Translations under genes and position numbers: made by a program
From: an uncultured Bacteroidales bacterium
GTDB lineage: Bacteria > Bacteroidota > Bacteroidia > Bacteroidales > WCHB1-69
Direction: 5' to 3'
NCBI GenBank assembly: GCA_900315245.1
Contig: OMYJ01000003.1
Span: 96,121 to 160,120 of the forward strand
DNA: 64,000 bases
Shown here: in pieces, positions 9,258 to 17,590 of the stretch
Position numbering within the stretch: the stretch's first letter is position 1
Layout: each line of letters starts with the position of its first letter
The notes under the pieces: model-generated
Told to the model about the DNA's origin: nothing
Databases searched by the model: none
Seen by the model: only the letters and a program-made list of their open reading frames with translations

Positions 9258-11618
9258 ATGAAAAGAATATGCGCTCTCGTCTTGTTGTTCATGGCAATTT
9301 TAACATTGCCGTCATTCGCCCAACATTACCCCAAAGCACCCGCCATGCCGGCAGATGCACTGACGCTGCAAAGTCCTGATCACCAGTTGGAACTTAAGTT
9401 CGCTGTGGTGAACGGGCAACCACAATATTCGCTTCTACGCAACGGCAAGCCCGTGGTATTGCCCTCGCGCATGGGCTTCACTCTCGAATGGCGCGACGAT
9501 CTGGCGCACGCCTTCGTCATTAAAGACAAATCATACAGCACTTTTGATGAAACGTGGGAACCCGTGTGGGGCGAAGAAGCGCACATCCGCAATCACTACA
9601 ACGAGATGCTGGTGACCTTGGAACAGCCCATCGGCAGTGTGGAGAGCATGGATCACTCCACCGAAAAGAAAGCCACCGTCATGCAGATCCGTTTCCGACT
9701 CTATGACGACGGTCTCGGATTCCGCTACGAGTTCCCGATCGAAAACGCGCTCGTCTGCTTCTGGATCAAAGAGGAGCTGACTGAGTTCGCGATGGCGGGC
9801 GACCACACCGCTTGGTGGATTCCCGGCGACTTGGACACACAGGAGTACAACTACACCGAATCAAAACTGTCGCAAATCCGCGATTTGTGGGACGAAGGAC
9901 ACAAGAACGGCGGCTGGCCCTGGACTGCATTTTCGAAGACCGGCGTGCAGACCGCTTTGCAGATGAAGACCGCTGACGGACTGTACCTCAACATCCACGA
10001 GGCGGCCACCCTTGACTTCCCGACCATGCACCTCGATCTCGATGACACCACGATGGTGTTCCGGGCATGGCTCTGTCCCGATGCCACGGGCTACAAAGGC
10101 CGCATCCAGGCACCGTGCGTCACTCCCTGGCGTACCGTGATGGTCTGCGAAAAGGCCACCGACGTGCTCGCCTCGCGCCTCATCCTCAACCTCAACGAGC
10201 CGTGCGCTCTTGAGGATGTTTCGTGGATTCACCCCGTGAAATACATGGGTGTCTGGTGGGAGATGATCTCCGGCAAGAGCACTTGGAACTACACCAACGA
10301 CTTCCCGTCAGTGAAAATCGGCGAGACCGATTTCGTTCACGCCAAGCCCAACGGCACGCACGGTGCGAACAATGCCAACGTGCGCCGCTACATCGACTTC
10401 GCGGCGGCTAACGGATTTGACGGTCTGCTCATTGAGGGCTGGAACGTCGGTTGGGAAGATTGGTACGGCAAACAGAAGGTGTTCGTGTTCGATTTCCTCA
10501 CTCCCTACCCCGACTTCGACCTGCCCGCACTGAACAAATACGCCCACGAGAAGGGCATCCGCCTCATTATGCACCACGAAAGTTCCGCCTCCACAGGCAA
10601 TTACGAACGTTGGATGGAACAAGCCTACACGCTGATGAACCAGTATGGCTATGATGCCGTAAAGGGAGGTTATGTGGGCACCATCATCCCGTTTGGCGAA
10701 GGTCACTACAGCCAGCCCATCAACAACCACTACCATTACGCCATCGTGGAGGCTGCCAAGCACCACATCATGGTCAACTCGCACGAGGCGGTGCGCCCGA
10801 CGGGCTTGTGCCGCACATGGCCCAATATGATCGGCAACGAGAGCGCCATGGGCACCGAGTTCCGCGAGCGCATCCATCCCGGACACACCGCCATCCTGCC
10901 GTTCACCCGACTGCAGGGCGGTCCGATGGACTACACCCCCGGCATCTTTGAGCCTGACATGGGCAAAATCGTGCCATGGGGAAAGAAAATGAGCCTCACC
11001 ATCTGCAACCAGCTGGGACTTTACGTCACCTTCTACTCCCCACTGCAAATGGCCGCAGATTTCCCCGAGCACTATGAGCCCTACATTGACGCCTTCCAGT
11101 TCATCAAAGACGTGGCGGTGGACTGGGACACCAGCATCTACATCATGGCCGAACCGGGCGACTACATTGTGACGGCCCGTCATCCGAAAGTTTCTTCACT
11201 GAACAAAGCCGCCGACGGTGTCGGCACTTTGGATGACGGCAAGAAGGGCGTGATCGCCAACGCGACACGGTTCGTCTATGCCATTCCCGACAGCGTAGAG
11301 ACGTTTCATGAAACGTCTCTACCGCAACCCCGCGACGTGTGGTATGTCGGCGGCATCACCGATGAGAACGCCCGCGAGGTGGAGGTCAAACTGGATTTCC
11401 TGAAACCCGGCGTGAAATACGAGGCCACCATCTATGCCGATGCGAAAGAGGCCTGCGGTCTCCCGGACGATTCAGAATTCAGAGATCCAAATGCGCAATT
11501 GAAATACAACCCGCAAGCCTACTCCATCACTAAGAAAACCGTGACAAGCAAGAGCGCCTTGAAACTGCGCATGGCTCCGTGCGGCGGCTTCGCCGTGTCA
11601 CTGCGGGAGAAACAATAA
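9258..11618 (+). CDS. Glycoside hydrolase family 97, SusB-type inverting alpha-glucosidase
   Basis: A 786-residue periplasmic enzyme with signal peptide MKRICALVLLFMAILTLPSFAQ; the start at 9258 is chosen because it begins that peptide. The layout is an N-terminal beta sandwich, a (beta/alpha)8 barrel from about 290 to 640, and a C-terminal beta domain. All five acidic residues known from SusB (E194, E439, E508, E526, E532) are present here with a constant offset of two: E196, E441 (MHHES), E510 (NSHEAVRPTG), E528 (IGNES) and E534 (GTEF). They form the calcium site and the acid/base pair of the inverting subgroup. VKGGYVG lacks the Asp nucleophile of retaining members. It should release glucose from alpha-glucans. 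No SusC/SusD pair is adjacent. A perfect 28-bp palindrome sits in frame at codons 680-689. Confidence 0.92.
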   Translation: MKRICALVLLFMAILTLPSFAQHYPKAPAMPADALTLQSPDHQLELKFAVVNGQPQYSLLRNGKPVVLPSRMGFTLEWRDDLAHAFVIKDKSYSTFDETWEPVWGEEAHIRNHYNEMLVTLEQPIGSVESMDHSTEKKATVMQIRFRLYDDGLGFRYEFPIENALVCFWIKEELTEFAMAGDHTAWWIPGDLDTQEYNYTESKLSQIRDLWDEGHKNGGWPWTAFSKTGVQTALQMKTADGLYLNIHEAATLDFPTMHLDLDDTTMVFRAWLCPDATGYKGRIQAPCVTPWRTVMVCEKATDVLASRLILNLNEPCALEDVSWIHPVKYMGVWWEMISGKSTWNYTNDFPSVKIGETDFVHAKPNGTHGANNANVRRYIDFAAANGFDGLLIEGWNVGWEDWYGKQKVFVFDFLTPYPDFDLPALNKYAHEKGIRLIMHHESSASTGNYERWMEQAYTLMNQYGYDAVKGGYVGTIIPFGEGHYSQPINNHYHYAIVEAAKHHIMVNSHEAVRPTGLCRTWPNMIGNESAMGTEFRERIHPGHTAILPFTRLQGGPMDYTPGIFEPDMGKIVPWGKKMSLTICNQLGLYVTFYSPLQMAADFPEHYEPYIDAFQFIKDVAVDWDTSIYIMAEPGDYIVTARHPKVSSLNKAADGVGTLDDGKKGVIANATRFVYAIPDSVETFHETSLPQPRDVWYVGGITDENAREVEVKLDFLKPGVKYEATIYADAKEACGLPDDSEFRDPNAQLKYNPQAYSITKKTVTSKSALKLRMAPCGGFAVSLREKQ
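11295..11322. repeat. Perfect 28-bp GTAGAGACG palindrome inside the GH97 gene
   Basis: A perfect inverted repeat with outer arms GTAGAGACG/CGTCTCTAC and centre TTTCATGAAA. It is read in frame as VETFHETSLP, in the linker just before the conserved VWYVGGITDEN strand of the C-terminal domain. The same element occurs between genes at 43145, 51046 and (degenerate) 588, so this copy is best explained as an insertion that kept the reading frame. Confidence 0.8.
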
Positions 11619-11620
11619 TT

Positions 11621-11707
11621 GTGATTTGTGATCAGTGATTTGTGATTTGTGATTTGTCAATGGACTAAGTTTAAGTCTAAGTCTAAGTTTAAGTCTAAGT
11701 TTAATCT
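11621..11707. repeat. Two adjoining low-complexity tandem repeats
   Basis: First come five TGATTTG-like units (11621-11657), then about seven TAAGTTTAAGTC-like units (11664-11707). Together they fill most of the 137-bp gap between the GH97 gene and the first DUF4230 gene. I see no promoter element in the gap. Confidence 0.7.
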
Positions 11708-11755
11708 TTAGTCTTAATCCGAGTCTATATACAATATCGGTTAATAGTGATCATT

Positions 11756-12355
11756 ATGAACAAAAAGCACTGGATAATTTTGGCGGCAAGCGTGGTTTTG
11801 CTGGCAATTGTACTGCTCTGGCCAGCAAAGGAACAGGAGAGAGCGCTACCTGAAAAAAGCGAGATATTGGGTGTGTTGCAAGCCCAGTCGCAAATCGCCT
11901 CCACCGAAGTGACCATTCGTAAAATGGGCATCTACGACTCCGAAACACAAATCACTACGCTGAACCCCACCAAGTGGAAACTCGGCAAGCGGCTCTGCGT
12001 GATCCCCGTGGATGTGACCATCCGCTACGGCATCGACCTCAACGAACTCAAAGAATCCGACCTGCAATTTGTCGGGGACGACTCGCTGAAGATCCGACTG
12101 CCCAAGCCGAAAATCATTGACAAATCGTACAACCCTGTCACCAACCAGAATGAAATCGTGACGCTCTCCACCGGATTGCGTGACAAGGTGGGCGAAACCA
12201 CCATCCAGCAAATCAAAGCCATGGCCTTCGAAGAGGTGGTGAACCAGGACAAGGAACTCCAAGCGCAACTCGCCGACGAACTGACCCACAACACCGAAGC
12301 CGTCTTCACCTCCCTGCTCAACGCTGTTGGTCTCCATCCTGTTTTCGTCCATTAG
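11756..12355 (+). CDS. DUF4230 domain membrane-anchored protein (first of a tandem pair)
   Basis: A 199-residue protein with one N-terminal membrane anchor (WIILAASVVLLAIVLLW) and a DUF4230 domain. The domain shows the usual pattern ILGVLQAQSQIASTEVTIRKMGIYD, then VIPVDVTIRYGIDLNEL, then LKIRLPKPKIID, and a C-terminal helical stretch. ATG 11756 is preferred to a GTG three codons upstream because it directly precedes MNKKHW. DUF4230 is common in Bacteroidota and Firmicutes with no known activity. A second DUF4230 gene follows after a 42-bp repeat-filled gap, suggesting cotranscription and perhaps a heteromeric pair. Confidence 0.75.
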   Translation: MNKKHWIILAASVVLLAIVLLWPAKEQERALPEKSEILGVLQAQSQIASTEVTIRKMGIYDSETQITTLNPTKWKLGKRLCVIPVDVTIRYGIDLNELKESDLQFVGDDSLKIRLPKPKIIDKSYNPVTNQNEIVTLSTGLRDKVGETTIQQIKAMAFEEVVNQDKELQAQLADELTHNTEAVFTSLLNAVGLHPVFVH

Positions 12356-12360
12356 AGCAT

Positions 12361-12400
12361 CTATTCACTATTCACCATTCACTATTCACCATTCACTATG
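12361..12400. repeat. Low-complexity tandem repeat (ATTCACT/ATTCACC)
   Basis: Five units of ATTCACT or ATTCACC fill the gap between the two DUF4230 genes. The ATG of the second gene is the last part of the repeat, so the repeat length directly sets the sequence around its ribosome-binding site. Confidence 0.75.
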
Positions 12401-12994
12401 AACACCAGATTCATCAAATACGCCATCATCATCATCCTGCTGACAGCAGGAGTGGTACTGCTGAGCCGTCTCAGCCACCGTCAGGATTCAGACGAGCTCA
12501 CCCTGAAAGACACGCCGACAGTCATTGAAGCCACACGGCCAATCGGGGTACTGTACCTCTACACCACCGTCACGGAAGACTATGCCAAGGACGCCTTCTA
12601 CGGCAGCGGCATAGGCAGTTCCTTACTTGGGAAAGACAACGGAATCCTCAAGAAAAAGCACGATTGCGTGCAGATTCTGCGGCAACAGGTGAGTCTGACC
12701 ATGAATCTGGACAAGGTTCAGTACCATATCGTGGAAAACTCTGACACCGTGCGAGTCACATTACCCGATGTGGAATTCACGCAATCGACTCTGAAAGCTT
12801 GGTTCAAATCGGACAGCGAAAGCGAGGAAAACGCGGTGCAATACGAGGCAAAGCCCCTGATTCAGAAAGTGGAGCGCAAAATCAGAAACCGCTACAACAC
12901 CCCCGAGAACCGTGCGAAAGCCGAGGAGAAAGCGAAGGAAACCATCTCCGACTTCCTTAAGCAATGTGGAAAAGTGGCGGTGTTTGGCTGTTAG
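12398..12994 (+). CDS. DUF4230 domain membrane-anchored protein (second of a tandem pair)
   Basis: A 198-residue protein with an N-terminal membrane segment (YAIIIILLTAGVVLLSRL) and a diverged DUF4230 domain: VIEATRPIGVLYLYTTVTEDYAKD, VSLTMNLDKVQYHI and VRVTLPDVEFTQST align in order with the blocks of the upstream protein. Overall similarity between the two is low, so they are old paralogues rather than a recent duplication. It ends with a charged helix rich in Glu/Lys. The stop overlaps the stop of the convergent terC gene by 4 bp. Function unknown. Confidence 0.7.
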   Translation: MNTRFIKYAIIIILLTAGVVLLSRLSHRQDSDELTLKDTPTVIEATRPIGVLYLYTTVTEDYAKDAFYGSGIGSSLLGKDNGILKKKHDCVQILRQQVSLTMNLDKVQYHIVENSDTVRVTLPDVEFTQSTLKAWFKSDSESEENAVQYEAKPLIQKVERKIRNRYNTPENRAKAEEKAKETISDFLKQCGKVAVFGC

Positions 12995-14043
12995 CTATTT
13001 GCCGTTTCCTTTTTCTTCGGAGGGAAGAGTACTGACATCAATATGCTGAGGGTCAGGATAGAAATAATGACCACCAGGGAGGCGACAATGCCGACTTCCA
13101 CCCCAATGAGCGGCAGGAACATCTTCACACCGATGAAGGTCAGCAACACCGACAGACCGATGCGCAGATAGGCAAACTTGTCCATGATGCTCTCTAACAT
13201 GAAGAACATGGAACGAAGGCCGAGAATCGCGAAAATATTGGAAAAGAAGACGATATGCGGGTCATGCGTCACAGAGAAAATGGCGGGAATGGAGTCAAAG
13301 GCGAAGATGATGTCCGAGAACTCGATAATCATCAGCACCACAAACAACGGCGTGCAAAGCCAACGACCATCCACCTTCGTGAAGAAATTGTGTCCGTCGA
13401 AAGAAGAAGTACTTAATTTTCTCTTTGTCAAGAATTTCACCACCGGATGATGTTCCACGTCAATCGATTCGTCCTTGTTCCGGTCGAGGAACATCTTGAT
13501 TCCCGAATAAATCAGGAACGCACCGAATATGAGCAGCAGCCAGTGGAACCGCTGAATGAGGGCGCCTGCCGCGAATATGAAAATAAATCGCAACACTATC
13601 GCCCCAAGGATGCCATAAAACAACACCCTGTGATAATACTGCTTCGCTACCCCGAACGACAGGAAGATCATGATCATCACAAACACATTGTCGATGGAAA
13701 GCGACAATTCAATCAGATAACCGGTGATATATTCCAACGATAGTTGCCGTTTATAATGCTTGATGTTCTCGTTCCAGGAAAGGGCATCGTCATACGTCAC
13801 TTGATGGTCATACAGCTGATTCTGCGCCACAAACTGCTCTTTGTCATGCACATCCACCACCATGTCGCCCTGCAAACGCAGGAACACGAAAAACAACAGC
13901 GACAGTGTCACCCAAATGGCTGTCCAAGTGGCAGACTCTTTGAACGTCACCACATGGTCTTTCTTGTGCAAGATGCCCAAATCCAGAAACAGGAGAAAGG
14001 CGATTACTACGATAAAAATCAGGAGGAATAGATTTTCGGTCAT
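12991..14043 (-). CDS. TerC/Alx-family integral membrane protein (probable metal exporter)
   Basis: A 350-residue polytopic membrane protein. It carries the TerC family hallmarks: an acidic residue in LFLDLGILHKK, then ELSLSIDNVFVMIMIF and, in the second half, IEFSDIIFAFDSIPAIF. The intramembrane Asp/Glu of these motifs are thought to bind divalent metal. Members such as Alx and MeeF/MeeY export manganese. A long hydrophilic loop (about residues 65-105) separates helices 2 and 3, as in Alx. I looked upstream for a yybP-ykoY manganese riboswitch and saw none; the 120-bp gap holds low-complexity repeats. Confidence 0.85.
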   Translation of the reverse strand: MTENLFLLIFIVVIAFLLFLDLGILHKKDHVVTFKESATWTAIWVTLSLLFFVFLRLQGDMVVDVHDKEQFVAQNQLYDHQVTYDDALSWNENIKHYKRQLSLEYITGYLIELSLSIDNVFVMIMIFLSFGVAKQYYHRVLFYGILGAIVLRFIFIFAAGALIQRFHWLLLIFGAFLIYSGIKMFLDRNKDESIDVEHHPVVKFLTKRKLSTSSFDGHNFFTKVDGRWLCTPLFVVLMIIEFSDIIFAFDSIPAIFSVTHDPHIVFFSNIFAILGLRSMFFMLESIMDKFAYLRIGLSVLLTFIGVKMFLPLIGVEVGIVASLVVIISILTLSILMSVLFPPKKKETANS

Positions 14044-14047
14044 TTCT

Positions 14048-14173
14048 TTAATGGTTATGGGTTATAGGTTATTGGTTATTGAAGGTTATTGTTTATTGAT
14101 GTTCATTGTGATGCTTATTCTCTAAATATGAGTCTTAGTAAATCGACAGCCAAAAGCCAATAGCTAATAGCCA
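14048..14173. repeat. Low-complexity repeats upstream of terC
   Basis: GTTATGGGTTATAGGTTATTGGTTATT units (14051-14098) and a second cluster of CCAATAGCTAATAGCCAA (14157-14174) that runs into the 3' end of the DUF5106-type gene. The remaining gap shows no clear promoter. Confidence 0.6.
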
Positions 14174-15564
14174 ATTTTCAAATAATCGATATAGGGTTCT
14201 ATTTCATTGACGAGCAGGTCTTTCTTGATGACCACTTTGTTTTTGTCGAGGAGGAACATGTAGGGGATGGTGCGGGTGTCGAAGAGATTGTTGTCATCGA
14301 TGGATTGATCGTAATTCCATCCTTGCAAGTAATTCGGGTTGGCTTCTTTGGATTTGATGTAATTGTTCCAAACCTTCGGGTCATCTTCGAAATAAACCAT
14401 CACGACTTTCAGCTTCCCCGAGGCGATGGCCTTATTAAGTTTATCGAAATCTTTCATCCGATTGCGCACCTGATGACAAGTGGGACAGGTGGGATGCTGC
14501 AGATAGAGCAGCGTGTATTCGCTCTGGATATCGTACATGGACGTGGTGTCGCCGTTTGCCAGCACCATGTTGAAATTCGGGATGGTGTCGCCGGCATGGT
14601 TTTTGTCGATGAATCCCATCTCCCTCTTGTATCGACGTTCGCGATTCTCATCCAACTTCGGATACTGAAGCGCGTCTTTGAGCATGGCAATGTAAGTGTG
14701 TTCCACTTTGTATGGGGAGATATTGCTGCCGAGAACATGTTCCAACTCATCAAACAGATATTCGTATGAGGTTTGGTTAACCTTGGCTCGATTCAGTGCA
14801 TCCACAACCAGACTGTCATATTCAGGCCTGTCAACCTGGTAAATCATATTGCAGTATTCCTTGAGTTTGTTGGCAACAATCGGAGTATTGAAAATACGCG
14901 GGTCATTCCATGCGAAATTGTCAAAAAAGTGCTCCAAATAGTACTTTTGGAAAAGTCTCCGGTTGCTGACAACCTCTTGCGGCGGGTCTTCTATATAGGT
15001 AGAAGTGGCGATGACGGAACCAAGCAGCGTGCCCGCATTCTTAGCTGCCGTCTGCTTCTGATACTCCCGCATCTCCCTGTTAATGCGCCTTGCGGAAGCC
15101 GAAAGGGAATCAACAAACACTTTCAGCATATACTGAGGCATACTCTTCTGTGCATCCTGGAACAGTACGTTCAACGAATCCAACCGACTGTTGAACACGG
15201 CCATGTCCTTGATGTATTTGACATAGCCCGTATTTTCCTTGGAATTAAGAAAAGTAATGTCCTCACCATCCATCTTCAGTGAGAACTTCTGGTTCTTTTC
15301 AGACGGTATCAGTATTACACCCAACAGACTACTGTCACCGAGAATTTCATACATTCCCGGCTTTAGGGATTCCTTGTCCTGAAGCGTCACCGATGGTGCA
15401 AAAGCAGTACTCAACACCTTTTTAGTCTGCAACTTGGCTTCGCTTTTCAAGAAGACAGAATCAAACGTATTTGTGTTCTTAATCTCCATTTGGATGCTCA
15501 CCTGAGCCATCATGGCCGTTGCAAGCATCAGCATCATTACTGTGGTTATGGTTTGTTTTATCAT
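14164..15564 (-). CDS. Thioredoxin-fold protein with N-terminal DUF4369-like and DUF5106-like regions
   Basis: A 466-residue exported protein (signal peptide MIKQTITTVMMLMLATAMMAQ). The N-terminal 100 or so residues are a beta-rich DUF4369-like domain. The middle (about 110-330) is the helical DUF5106-type region with EHFFDNFAWNDPRIFNTPI and YEYLFDELEHVLG. The C-terminus is a thioredoxin-like domain with the CxxC motif YLQHPTCPTCHQV near residue 360 and a cis-Pro loop RTIPYMFLLDKN. Such proteins are periplasmic thiol-disulphide oxidoreductases (TlpA/ResA relatives) of unknown substrate. It has no obvious operon partner. Confidence 0.75.
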   Translation of the reverse strand: MIKQTITTVMMLMLATAMMAQVSIQMEIKNTNTFDSVFLKSEAKLQTKKVLSTAFAPSVTLQDKESLKPGMYEILGDSSLLGVILIPSEKNQKFSLKMDGEDITFLNSKENTGYVKYIKDMAVFNSRLDSLNVLFQDAQKSMPQYMLKVFVDSLSASARRINREMREYQKQTAAKNAGTLLGSVIATSTYIEDPPQEVVSNRRLFQKYYLEHFFDNFAWNDPRIFNTPIVANKLKEYCNMIYQVDRPEYDSLVVDALNRAKVNQTSYEYLFDELEHVLGSNISPYKVEHTYIAMLKDALQYPKLDENRERRYKREMGFIDKNHAGDTIPNFNMVLANGDTTSMYDIQSEYTLLYLQHPTCPTCHQVRNRMKDFDKLNKAIASGKLKVVMVYFEDDPKVWNNYIKSKEANPNYLQGWNYDQSIDDNNLFDTRTIPYMFLLDKNKVVIKKDLLVNEIEPYIDYLKIGY

Positions 15565-15582
15565 ACTGTTCTTCGTTTGTTC

Positions 15583-15720
15583 ATCGTTTGTTCATCCCTA
15601 TGGCTCTTGTCGTTCGCTCATAAGGCCAACTGTGCTCGTTCATAGGGCTCACTGCGTTCATCCCTATGGCTCACTGCGTTCACCATAGGTTAACATGGGG
15701 AGGGCTTTCAGCCCTTTTTG
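15583..15720. repeat. Intergenic repeat element with GGGCTTTCAGCCC hairpin
   Basis: Three imperfect tandem units around CTATGGCTCACTGCGTTCA are followed by TTAACATGGGGA and the hairpin GGGCTTTCAGCCC at 15702-15714. Read on the minus strand, the order (hairpin, TTAACC, then TGAACG) matches the element at 23801-23856 on the plus strand, so these are two copies of one dispersed family. The rest of the 268-bp gap shows nothing recognisable. Confidence 0.65.
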
Positions 15721-15832
15721 GACTTGGGCTTTTTTGATTTGAGAGTCAATAGTAGTCACATCGTTCTTTGTTAGTTTCATGCCGGTTTTATATATGGTTC
15801 TTCGTATGACTCATCGTCCATTCATCGTTCAT

Positions 15833-17383
15833 TCATTGCCCATTCATCGTCAGAATCGCATCGGAGAAATACCGTGGCAAGTCGGAGGCGATGAGGGTGC
15901 TGGCGGCATAGTCTTCGGTGTATGCGTCGCCGGCGGCACCATGGAGATAGACACCCAAGACAGCTGCATGTTTAGGGTCATAACCTTGTGCGAGCAGGGC
16001 AAGCAGGAGTCCGGTGAGCACATCGCCGCTGCCGGCCGTGGCCATGCCCGAATTGCCCGTGGTGTTGAAAAACTGCCGGCCGTCGGGAAATGTCACCACC
16101 GTGTGATGCCCTTTGAGGACAAGAATCACCGAGTAACGCTGTGCAAACTGCTTAGCCCGCATCAGCCGGTCGAAATCATCGGAAGGTTTTCCCGCAAGAT
16201 GTTCAAATTCAGCAAAATGCGGGGTCAAGATGCTATACGGCGGGAGGAATGCCAGCCATGTCTTATTCTCCGCCAGCATGTTCAATCCGTCGGCATCAAT
16301 GACAAGCGGCAGCTTCACCGTGTCGAGGATGTCCTTCATGGCCGAGACCGTCTGCTTTGCCGTTCCCAATCCGGGACCAAATGCCACTGCCGAGATATTC
16401 TCGGGCAGTTTGTTCCAATCTATATGGCTGACATACTGTTCGTTTTCGTCAATGTCATGAATCGCTTCCGGCAAAGTTACGGCGAGGATATCGCGCACCG
16501 AGCGCACCGTATGCACGGTGAGTTTGCCGATGCCGCCACGCATAGCCGCAGTGGCCGACAGCACCGCCGCACCGGGCATCCGGTCGCAGCCCGCCACCAA
16601 GAGTCCGTGCCCGAAAGTGCCTTTATGAGCGGATTTCGGACGGGGGCGCAACACTGTACGCACATCCGTTGAAGTAAGCAACCATTTATCAGGTACAAGC
16701 TCCGCAGGGGCTTCCATACCTATATCCACCACCTCCACTTCGCCTACAAAAGCATCGTTTTCCGGCAGCAAAAACGCCGTTTTCTGGAACTGGATGCTCA
16801 AGGTCTTGTCTGCAACGACCACTTCACTGTTGTCAGGAGTGTGTTGGTCGGCGAAAAGGCCAGAGGGAATATCCACAGAAATCACGTATGCTGGCGAATC
16901 ATTGATTTGCCGGATGACCTCGGCGTAGAAGCCAGCCACTGGTTTGTTCAGCCCAATACCGAAAAGCGCATCCACGACAAGGTCATTCTTGTTCACAGAC
17001 AACTGATTATCAGTTGTATAGTTGACAGTGTGAGCATTTTCATACTCTTGGGAAACCTTCTGCCAGCGTTGCAACTGGTATTCCATCTCGCTGCTGAAGC
17101 GCGCGCCTTCGGGGGCGCAAACCACAAGGTTGACCTGATTGCCGATATGATGTTCCTCTAACAATTGAATGGCAATGACCACTCCATCGCCGCCGTTGTT
17201 GCCGGTACCAACACAAACGTAAACCTCCTCACAGCCTTTCATCCATAAGATTTCAACGACTTCTTCAGCGCAAGCCTCACCTGCCCGCTCCATCAGACCG
17301 AGAGACGAAATCTGCTCTTTTTCTATCGTAAACCGTTCACATTCACGTATTTCCGAAACAGCAAAAAGTCGATTGTCATCCAT
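15833..17383 (-). CDS. nnr: Bifunctional NAD(P)H-hydrate epimerase / ADP-dependent NAD(P)H-hydrate dehydratase
   Basis: A 516-residue cytoplasmic repair enzyme that converts damaged NADHX and NADPHX back to NAD(P)H. Residues 1-215 are the YjeF_N epimerase domain, with the nucleotide-binding motif CVGTGNNGGDGVV and the catalytic Asp region DALFGIGLNKP. Residues 230-515 are the ribokinase-like dehydratase domain, with KGTFGHGLLVAGCDRMPGAA near its start and NSGMATAGSGDVLTG near the end. Length and domain order are those of the standard fused enzyme. It is monocistronic, with its own promoter 25 bases upstream. Confidence 0.93.
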   Translation of the reverse strand: MDDNRLFAVSEIRECERFTIEKEQISSLGLMERAGEACAEEVVEILWMKGCEEVYVCVGTGNNGGDGVVIAIQLLEEHHIGNQVNLVVCAPEGARFSSEMEYQLQRWQKVSQEYENAHTVNYTTDNQLSVNKNDLVVDALFGIGLNKPVAGFYAEVIRQINDSPAYVISVDIPSGLFADQHTPDNSEVVVADKTLSIQFQKTAFLLPENDAFVGEVEVVDIGMEAPAELVPDKWLLTSTDVRTVLRPRPKSAHKGTFGHGLLVAGCDRMPGAAVLSATAAMRGGIGKLTVHTVRSVRDILAVTLPEAIHDIDENEQYVSHIDWNKLPENISAVAFGPGLGTAKQTVSAMKDILDTVKLPLVIDADGLNMLAENKTWLAFLPPYSILTPHFAEFEHLAGKPSDDFDRLMRAKQFAQRYSVILVLKGHHTVVTFPDGRQFFNTTGNSGMATAGSGDVLTGLLLALLAQGYDPKHAAVLGVYLHGAAGDAYTEDYAASTLIASDLPRYFSDAILTMNGQ

Positions 17384-17407
17384 ATATCTTTTAACAGTTT
17401 AAGGGCG

Positions 17408-17415
17408 CAAAGGTA
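17408..17415 (-). promoter_or_regulatory. Bacteroidota -7 promoter element, minus strand
   Basis: TACCTTTG on the minus strand, 25 bases upstream of the nnr ATG; a close match to TAnnTTTG. Confidence 0.55.
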
Positions 17416-17505
17416 CATATTTTTTAGTTTTCGCAATGAATAAGATTTATACCGGAGAATGTTGAAAAAAACTTCTGGGAAAATATGACTTTTCAAAAAA
17501 AAGAG

Positions 17506-17513
17506 TATTTTTG
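17506..17513 (+). promoter_or_regulatory. Bacteroidota -7 promoter element
   Basis: TATTTTTG, 77 bases before the ATG of the T9SS cargo gene, giving an A/T-rich leader ending in AACCAAAAAAAA before the start codon. Such purine-poor A-rich leaders without a Shine-Dalgarno sequence are common for strongly expressed Bacteroidota genes. Confidence 0.55.
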
Positions 17514-17590
17514 CAGCGTGTAATTATATGCAAATTTACATTGGAAAATTCAATTTAACTAACCTTATTATTCATCAAAACCAAAAAAAA

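Noticed and set aside
11621-11707. Repeat arrays that might be taken for a CRISPR
   Set aside because: Units are only 6-12 bases, have no unique spacers of constant length and no cas genes are nearby.
14044-14163. Possible manganese (yybP-ykoY) riboswitch upstream of terC
   Set aside because: The gap contains only low-complexity repeats; none of the conserved riboswitch core was recognised.
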